A stretch of 8,727 bases of DNA from Clostridia bacterium (lineage in GTDB: Bacteria; Bacillota; Clostridia; Oscillospirales; CAG-272). The notes under the pieces are model-generated. The model saw only the letters and a list, made by a program, of their open reading frames with translations. It was not told where the DNA came from and did no database searches. The translations under genes were made by a program, and so were the position numbers. Shown in pieces: positions 1 through 5,959 of the stretch (the first letter of the stretch is position 1; each line of letters opens with the position of its first letter). The stretch is taken from positions 1-8,727 of the forward strand of contig JAFYMA010000238.1 in the NCBI GenBank assembly GCA_017556845.1, written 5' to 3'.

Positions 1-65
1 ACGCACTGATTCAAATATTTTTCTGTGTTGTATACAGGAATGATAACGCTGAAAAAACAACTCAT
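1..65 (-). CDS. Family 2 glycosyltransferase, N-terminal fragment (cut by window edge)
   Basis: Only the first 21 codons lie in the window. Reading the minus strand from the ATG at 65 gives MSCFFSVIIPVYNTEKYLNQC and then runs off the edge. The SVIIPVYNTEKYL segment is the textbook first beta strand and nucleotide-binding start of GT-A fold, family 2 glycosyltransferases, which move a sugar from a nucleotide sugar to a lipid-linked acceptor at the inner membrane face. A GTGAGG ribosome binding site sits 7 bases before the ATG, and the gap to the preceding phosphoglycosyl transferase gene is 23 bases, so it is very probably the next gene of the same operon. The sugar specificity cannot be read from this piece. 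Confidence 0.85.
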   Translation of the reverse strand, partial: MSCFFSVIIPVYNTEKYLNQC

Positions 66-88
66 TGTCGCGCCTCACATCTTTTTAA

Positions 89-715
89 TTACAGATTCGT
101 CTTTTCTGTAGCAGGTGAACCCTTGAATTCTTCCATTGTCGCACTTGTCGCAGAGGAAATTCCCTCTCTTTTCAAAACTGCAAACACGGTTTTAAACAGT
201 ATTTTTACATCGCCTGCAAAGGATATGCTTTCTGCATATGTAACATCATATTCAAAGCGTTCTTCCCAGCCTATAGCATTTCTGCCCATAACCTGAGCAA
301 GCCCGGTAAGTCCGGGGCGGACTGAATGACGCTTTTTCTGCCGTTCATTATACAGCGGCAGGTATTTAACAAGCAACGGCCTTGGACCGATAAAGCTCAT
401 ATCGCCCTTTAAAATATTGATGAGCTCCGGCAGCTCGTCAACACTCGTGCTTCTGAGAAGCTTTCCGAATTTTGTAAGCCTCACCTCGTCAGGCAATAGC
501 TCTCCGTTTTCATCTCTTTTGTCGTTCATCGTACGGAATTTATACAATGTAAATATTTTCTCGTTTTTCCCGGGGCGTTTTTGCTTGAACAGGACCGGAG
601 AGCCGAGTTTTATCCTTACAAGTAGTGCTGCTAATAAAAGCGGCAGACACAAAACCGTAATCAAGGTAAAGGAAAATACGATATCAAAAAACCGTTTTAA
701 AAAAAACTTATACAT
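89..715 (-). CDS. Initiating phosphoglycosyl transferase (bacterial sugar transferase, PglC/EpsL-like)
   Basis: A 208-residue monotopic phosphoglycosyl transferase, expected to transfer a sugar-1-phosphate from a UDP-sugar to undecaprenyl phosphate as the first step of glycan assembly. Visible signatures: an N-terminal KRFFDI motif leading into one hydrophobic re-entrant helix (about residues 10-36), GSPVLFKQKRPGK (38-50), YKFRTM (58-63), the catalytic Asp-Glu pair in SVDELPE (D93, E94), MSFIGPRP (106-113) and RPGLTGLAQ (133-141). The ending with TMEEFKG (193-199) is typical of the small PglC/EpsL type and the length is normal for it. The gene follows the GT2 gene after 3 bases, with GGTGA just before the ATG overlapping the GT2 stop, so translation is probably coupled. 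It is the second such enzyme in this short operon; the sugar cannot be assigned from sequence, although diNAc-bacillosamine or another N-acetylated sugar is common for this subfamily. Confidence 0.93.
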   Translation of the reverse strand: MYKFFLKRFFDIVFSFTLITVLCLPLLLAALLVRIKLGSPVLFKQKRPGKNEKIFTLYKFRTMNDKRDENGELLPDEVRLTKFGKLLRSTSVDELPELINILKGDMSFIGPRPLLVKYLPLYNERQKKRHSVRPGLTGLAQVMGRNAIGWEERFEYDVTYAESISFAGDVKILFKTVFAVLKREGISSATSATMEEFKGSPATEKTNL

Positions 716-718
716 AAA

Positions 719-1546
719 TCACCGTTTTCTGCGCAAAAAAACGCTGTAAAACATCTTTCTCATTTTAACGGGCATCAAACGCTGCACCGCAAATCTTATT
801 GTAACATTTAATACGTAGCGGAAACGGCTGATCATTCCGTTATCAAGCATATAACTTTGGAGTGCTTTTTCGCTTTCAAAAAACTCAACACCGCCGCGTC
901 TGGCATAAGAGGAATCAGAAACACCCGCAAGGCACAGCACCTGATCTGTATTTGCAAATAAAAATCCGTTTTGAGCCATTCGTACCCACAAAAAATAATC
1001 TTCATTGCAATACAATGAACGGTATCCGCCGCATTTTTCCACTGCACTTTTTTTATATATGACCGTCATATGATTGAACGGACATCTTTTTTTCAGATAC
1101 TTTTTTATTTCTGAATCCGTCTTCGGCAGAGAACGTACATTCAGCCTTTTTCCGCTGATCTTATCAAATTCCCGTATAGCTCCGCCGACAACGTGAGCAT
1201 TGCTTGAATACATAATTTCAAGAAGTGTTTTAAACCGTCCCTTTAAAGCAACGTCATCAGCATCCATAACGCCGACTATTTCATTTCTGCACATCGAAAG
1301 TGCCGCATTTCTTGCTTTTGCGTGATCGCCGTTTGAGCTTATATAAATAATATCAGCCAAGCCCTCGCACGCTCTTACCTTTTCCAATAGCTCTCCACAC
1401 AGGTCGTCTGCACACACAACGATCTGATCCGGCGGCGGTATTTGCTCCTTTATGCTTTGAAATGCCCTTGAAAAACCATCGGCGGTATCACCTGCACATA
1501 CATTGATAAAGACGGAATATTTTACATCAGTACAGCGTTTTGGCAT
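719..1546 (-). CDS. Family 2 glycosyltransferase (AmsE-like GT-A)
   Basis: A 275-residue cytoplasmic or membrane-associated glycosyltransferase that probably adds one sugar to the lipid-linked intermediate. The N-terminal strand (SVFINVCAGD, residues 11-20) is a divergent version of the usual SVIIPVYN. Clearer signs are HAKARNAAL (75-83), the metal-binding DxD motif in MDADD (94-98), PFNHMTVIYKKSAV (156-169), GGY (173-175) and the catalytic-base region CNEDYFLW (180-187). That combination is characteristic of AmsE/WcaA-type GT2 enzymes. The basic C-terminus (KMRKMF...LRRKR) could bind the membrane. The start overlaps the 3' end of the upstream phosphoglycosyl transferase gene by 20 bases, and AAAGG lies about 10 bases before the ATG inside that gene. 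Sugar donor and acceptor are unknown. Confidence 0.9.
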   Translation of the reverse strand: MPKRCTDVKYSVFINVCAGDTADGFSRAFQSIKEQIPPPDQIVVCADDLCGELLEKVRACEGLADIIYISSNGDHAKARNAALSMCRNEIVGVMDADDVALKGRFKTLLEIMYSSNAHVVGGAIREFDKISGKRLNVRSLPKTDSEIKKYLKKRCPFNHMTVIYKKSAVEKCGGYRSLYCNEDYFLWVRMAQNGFLFANTDQVLCLAGVSDSSYARRGGVEFFESEKALQSYMLDNGMISRFRYVLNVTIRFAVQRLMPVKMRKMFYSVFLRRKR

Positions 1547-2195
1547 AATTCATCGCCTTTTCGTATTCTTCGTTTGTTATACGTCCCTGCTTAAGAAGCA
1601 TATCGCCGTAGTCACCGCAGTCCTCACTGCTGTCGAACGGCTCTTTTTTAGACAGTATCATTTTGACAGTATCGAACACTATTCTGACATCAGACATAAG
1701 AGTAATATTTTCCGTATACTCTATATCCCATTTGAATTTTTCGTCCCAGCCGAGTGCCGCTTTTCCCTTTGATTGTGCAAGTCCCGTTATTCCCGGAGTG
1801 ACATTCTGCCTTTTCGCAATTTCGGAAGTATAGAATACCATATCCTCAACGAGCTGCGGGCGCGGACCGATTATACTCATTTTACCTGTAAGCACACAAA
1901 AAAACTCAGGTATCTCATCAAGATATGTTCTTCTTAAAAATGCACCGACCTTTGTTATTCGTTCGGGATTTTTCAAGTGTGTTCCGTCAGGTGAATATTC
2001 AGGTCTCATCGTTCTGAACTTGTATATAGTGAACAACTCATTGTTCTTCCCCGGACGTTTTTGCTTAAAGATCACGGGAGATCCCATAGCGCAAAACACT
2101 ACTATCGAAATGATCATATATACGGGCAAAAGCAGTATTATTGCAATAAAGGAGAACAATATGTCGAATAATCTTTTGAATAAAGTCTTATACAT
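1527..2195 (-). CDS. Initiating phosphoglycosyl transferase with short C-terminal extension
   Basis: A 222-residue monotopic phosphoglycosyl transferase and first gene of its operon. Motifs match the family in order: KRLFDI (7-12), hydrophobic re-entrant helix (about 12-36), GSPVIFKQKRPGK (38-50), YKFRTM (58-63), catalytic Asp-Glu in YLDEIPE (D93, E94; most relatives have Ser where this has Tyr), MSIIGPRP (106-113) and TPGITGLAQ (133-141). After about residue 185 it carries an acidic linker and a final helix-like piece, LLKQGRITNEEYEKA, which resembles a SHOCT-type short C-terminal domain. I chose ATG 2195 over the in-frame GTG at 2201 because GGAG (2201-2204) lies 5 bases before the ATG and would overlap the GTG. 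It is paralogous to the enzyme at 89-715 but clearly diverged, so not a fresh duplication. The substrate is unknown. Confidence 0.93.
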   Translation of the reverse strand: MYKTLFKRLFDILFSFIAIILLLPVYMIISIVVFCAMGSPVIFKQKRPGKNNELFTIYKFRTMRPEYSPDGTHLKNPERITKVGAFLRRTYLDEIPEFFCVLTGKMSIIGPRPQLVEDMVFYTSEIAKRQNVTPGITGLAQSKGKAALGWDEKFKWDIEYTENITLMSDVRIVFDTVKMILSKKEPFDSSEDCGDYGDMLLKQGRITNEEYEKAMNYAKTLY

Positions 2196-2204
2196 TTTCA
2201 CTCC
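2193..2204 (-). promoter_or_regulatory. Ribosome binding site deciding the ATG start of the first phosphoglycosyl transferase
   Basis: On the minus strand GGAG (2204-2201) is followed by five bases and ATG (2195-2193). The alternative GTG two codons upstream overlaps this site and would lack its own. Confidence 0.7.
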
Positions 2205-2233
2205 GCAAAATCAAGGCATACCATATCAGCATT

Positions 2234-2262
2234 ATTATATCATATAAAACAATATAAATCAA
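2234..2262 (-). promoter_or_regulatory. Sigma-A-like promoter for the glycosyltransferase operon
   Basis: On the minus strand there is TTGATT (2262-2257; four of six consensus positions), a spacer of exactly 17 bases, and a perfect TATAAT (2239-2234). Transcription would start near 2227, leaving a leader of about 30 bases before the ATG at 2195. The surroundings are very AT-rich. This is the only well-formed promoter seen for the minus-strand genes and would drive the phosphoglycosyl transferase / GT2 / phosphoglycosyl transferase / GT2 operon. Confidence 0.75.
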
Positions 2263-2275
2263 TATATATATTTTA

Positions 2276-2320
2276 ATTATTGCTATAAAAAAGGTGGTTT
2301 TTTGCGTAAAAAGCAACAAT
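2276..2320. promoter_or_regulatory. Dyad and A/T-tract element between two divergent promoters (possible operator or curved DNA)
   Basis: ATTATTGCT (2276-2284) and AGCAACAAT (2312-2320) form an inverted repeat matching at 8 of 9 positions. Between them lie a six-A run (2287-2292), GGTGG, a six-T run (2298-2303), GCGT and a five-A run (2308-2312). The element lies between the back-to-back promoters at 2234-2262 and 2338-2366. It could be a regulator binding site or intrinsically bent DNA. The sequence alone does not show which, and AT-rich DNA yields such dyads by chance fairly often. Confidence 0.35.
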
Positions 2321-2337
2321 ATATTTACATCATTCTT

Positions 2338-2366
2338 TTGTATTGTCGAAATACATAGTGTATAAT
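2338..2366 (+). promoter_or_regulatory. Sigma-A-like promoter for the S24/S26 peptidase gene
   Basis: TTGTAT (2338-2343, four of six consensus positions), a 17-base spacer and a perfect TATAAT (2361-2366). The predicted transcription start, about 2373, falls on the in-frame ATG at 2373. That argues that translation begins downstream at the GTG at 2391, not at the ATG or at the upstream codons. Confidence 0.7.
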
Positions 2367-2375
2367 TACAATATG

Positions 2376-2393
2376 AAAGGCGGTGTTGACGTG
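2376..2393 (+). promoter_or_regulatory. Ribosome binding site and GTG start of the S24/S26 peptidase
   Basis: AAAGGCGGT (2376-2384) lies six bases before the GTG at 2391. No comparable site precedes the ATG codons at 2343 or 2373, and the first of these is upstream of the likely transcription start. Confidence 0.65.
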
Positions 2394-2828
2394 GAGCATA
2401 GAAAAAAAGTATACGATCCTGAAACGCTCGTACCGGAAATTGAATATATCGTCAACTGCGGCGGAGTGTTTCCGCTTACGGTAACGGGAATCAGCATGCG
2501 TCCGTTTATCACTCCTCACATTGACACCGTGTTTATTGAAAAAACATCTCCGACCGATTTAAAAAAAGGTGACGTAGTATTTATCAAGTACAACGGCAGA
2601 GCTGTATTACACAGGATATATAAGCTGAATAAAGACGGATTTTATATGCAGGGCGACGCTCACGCATCCTCTGACGGTTTTTTTGATTATAGCTGTCTTA
2701 TAGGCGTTGTCAGATACATCCACAACGGAAAAACAAACAAAAAAAGAAAAGCGAATACGATGTGTATCCGCTTTCTCGTTAAACTGAACAGAGTCAGAAT
2801 CCATATATTCGATTTTTTCAAAAGATAG
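2391..2828 (+). CDS. Small S24/S26-family Ser-His peptidase (signal-peptidase-like, no membrane anchor)
   Basis: About 145 residues from the preferred GTG start. The order of signal-peptidase boxes is recognisable: GISMRPF with the likely nucleophile Ser35, GDVVFIK (60-66), VLHRI (72-76) with His74 where bacterial signal peptidase I has its general-base Lys, and QGDAHASSDG (87-96). A Ser-His pair is the arrangement of SipW/ER-type signal peptidases. Unlike those, no N-terminal membrane segment is visible; only the extreme C-terminus (FLVKLNRVRIHIFDFFKR) is basic and hydrophobic and could touch the membrane. It is the only plus-strand gene of the window, has its own promoter, and converges on the LCP gene. 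Such stand-alone peptidases are found near PqqD-type genes in clostridial peptide-modification clusters. The substrate is unknown, and a role in trimming a peptide made from this locus is inference. Confidence 0.82.
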   Translation: MEHRKKVYDPETLVPEIEYIVNCGGVFPLTVTGISMRPFITPHIDTVFIEKTSPTDLKKGDVVFIKYNGRAVLHRIYKLNKDGFYMQGDAHASSDGFFDYSCLIGVVRYIHNGKTNKKRKANTMCIRFLVKLNRVRIHIFDFFKR

Positions 2829-2872
2829 ACGGGCTTTATATCAACCGTATATAAGCTCGTATATCTTTTTTC
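2829..2872. terminator. Bidirectional terminator-like hairpin between convergent genes
   Basis: Bases 2829-2860 form an imperfect inverted repeat: ACG-x-GC-TTTATAT on one side pairs with ATATAA-GC-x-CGT on the other, with one mismatch and one bulge. On the plus strand it is followed by ATATCTTTTTT (2861-2871), which suits termination of the peptidase transcript. On the minus strand a shorter U-rich stretch (CTATCTTTT) follows. It covers the last codons and stop of the LCP gene (2841), and only 12 bases separate the two converging genes. The stem is AT-rich, so its strength is uncertain. Confidence 0.5.
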
Positions 2873-4142
2873 TGTTTGCAGCAATATCTATCTGAACGAT
2901 GCTCATATATCCGGAATATCCCGGCGGCTTTGCATACGCATATTTCCACGTTCCGTTGAAGGGCATCGACGTCATTTCAATATCCACACCGCCGGTTTCA
3001 AAGACGCTGGTGACGATTTGAATACACGTTCCGAGAGAAATATTCATTTTAAGATACGGGGACATTTCGTTTGCAAGGCTTATGCATTTTGTAAGGCCTT
3101 GAGAATACGCTTTTTTATAAATTGCCATTACAACGTCTCTTTGACGTCTCGTTCTTTCAAAGTCAGAACCGGAAAGGCTTCTGTTTCTTGCATGTGCAAG
3201 AGCCTTATAACCGTCCATCGTATTGACGCCGACCTTCATATTATATATCTTATATGCATCGGCAAACCATTTAACCTCTTCCTTGGTCAGCACTACCTCA
3301 ATGCCGCCGAGCTTATTGACGATCGCCTCAAGACCGCCGAAATCAACGACTATATAGTGCTGGATATCGAGCTTAAGAACCTCATTTACAGTGTTGATAT
3401 ACAGTCCCATACCGCCGTATGAAAGCGAATGACCGAGCTTGTTCCAATAATGCCCTTCTATCGGCACATAGCAGTCGCGAAGCAGGGATATGACCTTAAC
3501 CTCACCCGTTTTCTTGTTGTATGACAGGATCATCGCAGAATCGGCTCTGCCATAGTACGATGCCTCATCGCGACCTACGACAACAATGTTTATAACGTCT
3601 TTGTCTATCTGATTCCGCTGATATATCGGAATATTTCCGACATAGTCCGTTGCAAGCTCGCCGGTGTACGGCTTATTCGAGCCTGAGGACGGTTTATTTG
3701 AGCCGGATGACGGCTTTTGAGTTGAAGGTGTGGAATCTTCTGTCTCGCTTGGTGTATTGTTACCGACAGTGCTGTCAGAGACGGTTTCGTCCGCAAGATC
3801 AGTATGCTCAGGGGGCTCTGATGTTGCATCGCCAACGATAGGATCAAAATCATCCGGCAATATCTCGTCAGCATTTACCGTTTCGTTTATATCGCCATCC
3901 GGATTATTTATGTCAGGAGTATAGTCGTCATTTCTGCTGACTATATCTATACTGTCATCATAAAATCCGTTAAAAGCATTTAAAAACATTCCCGCAACAA
4001 CTGCAAGACAAATCATCAAAAGTGCGATTATCGAAAGTATTACTATGATAATAATGTGCTTTTTTTTCTTTTTATCATCAGTTGTCACATTGGGATTTTC
4101 GCTTTGCACTGCATTTTTTTCGTTATTTTCGTTATTTTGCAT
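2841..4142 (-). CDS. LytR-CpsA-Psr (LCP) family cell-wall glycopolymer ligase
   Basis: A 433-residue membrane protein expected to transfer the finished glycopolymer from undecaprenyl pyrophosphate to peptidoglycan outside the cell. Layout: a short cytoplasmic head with five Lys (residues 24-28), one membrane helix (about 29-54), a long acidic Ser/Thr/Pro-rich linker (about 60-165) that ends in a seven-residue repeat KPSSGSN twice, then the LCP domain (about 183-348). LCP hallmarks are VVGRD (187-191), RADSAM (199-204), VISLLRD (217-223; Arg and Asp of the phosphate-binding site), KLGHSLSYGG (235-244), LGGIEVV (278-284), ALAHARNRS (314-322) and DFERTRRQRDV (327-337). A C-terminal extension of about 85 residues follows. 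The start overlaps the upstream kinase gene by 11 bases with only a weak ribosome binding site, so translational coupling is likely. It is the last gene of the long operon. Confidence 0.94.
   Translation of the reverse strand: MQNNENNEKNAVQSENPNVTTDDKKKKKHIIIIVILSIIALLMICLAVVAGMFLNAFNGFYDDSIDIVSRNDDYTPDINNPDGDINETVNADEILPDDFDPIVGDATSEPPEHTDLADETVSDSTVGNNTPSETEDSTPSTQKPSSGSNKPSSGSNKPYTGELATDYVGNIPIYQRNQIDKDVINIVVVGRDEASYYGRADSAMILSYNKKTGEVKVISLLRDCYVPIEGHYWNKLGHSLSYGGMGLYINTVNEVLKLDIQHYIVVDFGGLEAIVNKLGGIEVVLTKEEVKWFADAYKIYNMKVGVNTMDGYKALAHARNRSLSGSDFERTRRQRDVVMAIYKKAYSQGLTKCISLANEMSPYLKMNISLGTCIQIVTSVFETGGVDIEMTSMPFNGTWKYAYAKPPGYSGYMSIVQIDIAANRKKIYELIYG
3668..3717 (-). repeat. Imperfect 21-base tandem repeat in the LCP linker
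   Basis: A 21-base unit beginning ACGGCTTATT on the plus strand occurs at 3668 and 3689, with a partial third copy at 3710. It encodes the KPSSGSN-KPSSGSN-KP segment of the LCP linker. The copies differ at several bases. A change in copy number would lengthen or shorten the wall-spanning spacer in frame. Confidence 0.6.
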
Positions 4143-5220
4143 ATTTCTTTATTATTTGCTTTGTTATCTCAGCCTTACTGATCATATCCATAGCAAGATG
4201 TGCCTGGCATTTTGCTCTTACAAGATTGTGCTTTTCATAATTACACTTAAAATACTTATCTCCATCGAGATAATCGGTAAGAAATCTCGCTGCCAATTCA
4301 AGAGCCATAACTATCGGGCCGAGATATAATGTTTCAAGCTCCTGCTCTGTCATAGCGCTCGAGGTTTGCTTTACAAATCCTGCTGTAAAAGCCTCGTATT
4401 TTTCAAGATCAAGACCTACGAGAGAAAGATCAGGCTCATCCTCCTGAGCTGTATTTGCGGCAAAACGTATCGCATCACCGAAATCGTATGCGGTAAGTCC
4501 CGGCATTACAGTATCAAGATCAATAACAGCAAGCGGCTCTCCTGTTTCAAAATCAAACAGCACGTTATTGCACTTAGTGTCGTTATGAGTAACTCTCAAC
4601 GGAATACTGCCGTCCGAAAGCATTTTCACAAGCGATGTTGCGGTATCCTTATTGGAAATAAGCGCATCATAGAGCTCTTTTACTTCTTCAAGTCTTCCGC
4701 ATACGTCCTTTGACGCCGATGCTTCAAGCGCCTCGTATCTCGATGCGGTGTTGTGAAAATTCGGTATTATCTCATGCAATGAAGAGGCGTCGAAATCGGC
4801 AAGCTGCATTTGAAATCTGCCAAACGCCGCACCGGCATTTTCAAGCACGCCGAGATCATCGAACGTGTCATATGTAACAGAACGCGGTATAAATCGGTAT
4901 GCACGCAAAAATCTATCATCGTCATCAATAAAAAAATTGACTCCGTCTTCAGTCTGCAAAAAATCCAAAACGTATTTTTCAGACTCTTGCTCGTCATACT
5001 TTTTTGATATGTGTTCGGTTACACCCTTTATATTCTCCATTATATGCTCTGGAGCCTTGAATACAAACTTATTTATATCTTGTACTATATAATCGAACGT
5101 CTTTCCGTTGTCCTCGTACGTTACCTTATACGTTTTGTTTATATTACCTGTTTTTATTGCGGAATATTCCTTTAATTCACCTTTTATGCGGAATATATCG
5201 CATATTTGCTTAATTTCCAT
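4132..5220 (-). CDS. N-acetylhexosamine 1-kinase-like sugar kinase (NahK/APH family)
   Basis: A 362-residue cytoplasmic kinase of the aminoglycoside-phosphotransferase fold. It resembles NahK/LnpB, which phosphorylates GlcNAc or GalNAc at C1, far more than it resembles antibiotic kinases. Seen in order: GNINKTYKV (25-33) and YIVQDINKFVFKAPEHIMENI (the nucleotide-loop region, about 44-64), LRVTHNDTKCNNVLFD (208-223; catalytic Asp214), LAVIDLDTVMPG (230-241; metal-binding Asp234/Asp236), YDFGDAIRF (245-253), and a closing FKCNYEKHNLVRAKCQ (324-339). The length agrees with NahK at about 360. The product, an N-acetylhexosamine-1-phosphate, could enter UDP-sugar synthesis and feed the phosphoglycosyl transferases of this locus. 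The ATG at 5220 lies 16 bases after the upstream phosphatase gene with a weak GAAAGTGA site. Exact substrate is inference; another hexose or choline-like substrate is less likely. Confidence 0.85.
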   Translation of the reverse strand: MEIKQICDIFRIKGELKEYSAIKTGNINKTYKVTYEDNGKTFDYIVQDINKFVFKAPEHIMENIKGVTEHISKKYDEQESEKYVLDFLQTEDGVNFFIDDDDRFLRAYRFIPRSVTYDTFDDLGVLENAGAAFGRFQMQLADFDASSLHEIIPNFHNTASRYEALEASASKDVCGRLEEVKELYDALISNKDTATSLVKMLSDGSIPLRVTHNDTKCNNVLFDFETGEPLAVIDLDTVMPGLTAYDFGDAIRFAANTAQEDEPDLSLVGLDLEKYEAFTAGFVKQTSSAMTEQELETLYLGPIVMALELAARFLTDYLDGDKYFKCNYEKHNLVRAKCQAHLAMDMISKAEITKQIIKKYAK

Positions 5221-5236
5221 ATCGATTCACTTTCGA

Positions 5237-5959
5237 TCAGCCAAATATTTCTTTCAGAAGAATTTCAGACGTTGCTTCAACAGATCGCTTTATCCTGTTT
5301 CCGTAGGGAAACCACTTTATTCTGCGCATAGATTTGGAAAAATCCGGCGCTCTGTGCTTTATATCGTGGGAGTCACTGCCAAGAACTATCGGCATATCCT
5401 TTGAATAATAATGATAAAAGGCAAGCCGTTTTTTCATAGATCTTAGCGAAATATTATTAAGCTGATATATAAAATCCTCAAATCCGAATACCTGTTCAAG
5501 CTGGCTGGGGGTGAAATAGTCAAGAAGCCTGTCAACATGCGCAAACATAATATCAATATTTTGTTCAAATGCTATATGCTCTATTTCATCTATCATCCAA
5601 TACTGAAACTTTGAAGAAGGAAATTCAAGCATTATGATATTGGAATTACCCATACACAAGGGCTTCAGATCGTCATTTGACATTTCCTTATTCAAATGCA
5701 CCTCCGCACCAAGTGCTATTTCGGGGACGATCTGTCCTTTGCAAGCTTCCTTCAGAATTTCGTATGATCTTTCCCTGCGGTCGATAAAATGCTCAACGCT
5801 TTCCGAATCATTCATATAATGAGGAGTAAGCACACAGTGAGTTACTCCCTGGTCGTAAAGAGCTTTAAGCATTTCCACGCTTGTTTGAACATCACGTGCT
5901 CCGTCATCCATTTTAGGCAGGATATGAGTGTGAAAATCTACAAGACAGTTTTTTCTCAT
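5237..5959 (-). CDS. cpsB: CpsB/YwqE-type PHP-family protein-tyrosine phosphatase
   Basis: A 240-residue metal-dependent PHP-fold phosphatase, expected to remove phosphate from tyrosines of the partner kinase encoded just upstream and so reset polysaccharide assembly. Metal ligands and family motifs are visible: DFHTHILPKMDDGA (8-21; His10, His12, Asp18), LTPHY (44-48; His47), LGAEVHLN (83-90; Glu86, His88), FAHVDR (139-144; His141) and GSDSHD (194-199; Asp196, His198). In better-known CpsB/YwqE enzymes the fourth motif reads AHPER, so HVDR is a divergence. The metal-binding His is kept. The gene overlaps the kinase gene by four bases (ATGA), the usual arrangement for coupled translation of kinase and phosphatase. 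Length is normal for the family (about 240-255). Confidence 0.92.
   Translation of the reverse strand: MRKNCLVDFHTHILPKMDDGARDVQTSVEMLKALYDQGVTHCVLTPHYMNDSESVEHFIDRRERSYEILKEACKGQIVPEIALGAEVHLNKEMSNDDLKPLCMGNSNIIMLEFPSSKFQYWMIDEIEHIAFEQNIDIMFAHVDRLLDYFTPSQLEQVFGFEDFIYQLNNISLRSMKKRLAFYHYYSKDMPIVLGSDSHDIKHRAPDFSKSMRRIKWFPYGNRIKRSVEATSEILLKEIFG

Noticed and set aside
89..2195. Recent duplication of the phosphoglycosyl transferase gene
   Set aside because: Motifs match but the DNA between them and the C-termini differ widely; only short stretches such as CGTTTTTGCTT are shared.
2343..2390. Longer S24/S26 peptidase starting at ATG 2343 or 2373
   Set aside because: The promoter's TATAAT at 2361-2366 places the first start upstream of the transcript and the second at its very first base; the GTG at 2391 has a well-spaced ribosome binding site.
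2202..2390. Riboswitch or small RNA in the AT-rich gap
   Set aside because: No known aptamer core or GC-rich stem was seen; promoters and a simple dyad explain the region better.
3018..3422. Plus-strand open frame of 134 codons opposite the LCP gene
   Set aside because: It mirrors a conserved LCP domain on the other strand and shows no ribosome binding site or domain.
4132..5220. Aminoglycoside resistance kinase
   Set aside because: The fold family is the same, but HNDTKCNNVLFD, IDLDTVMPG and the Cys/His-rich end match hexosamine 1-kinases rather than antibiotic kinases.
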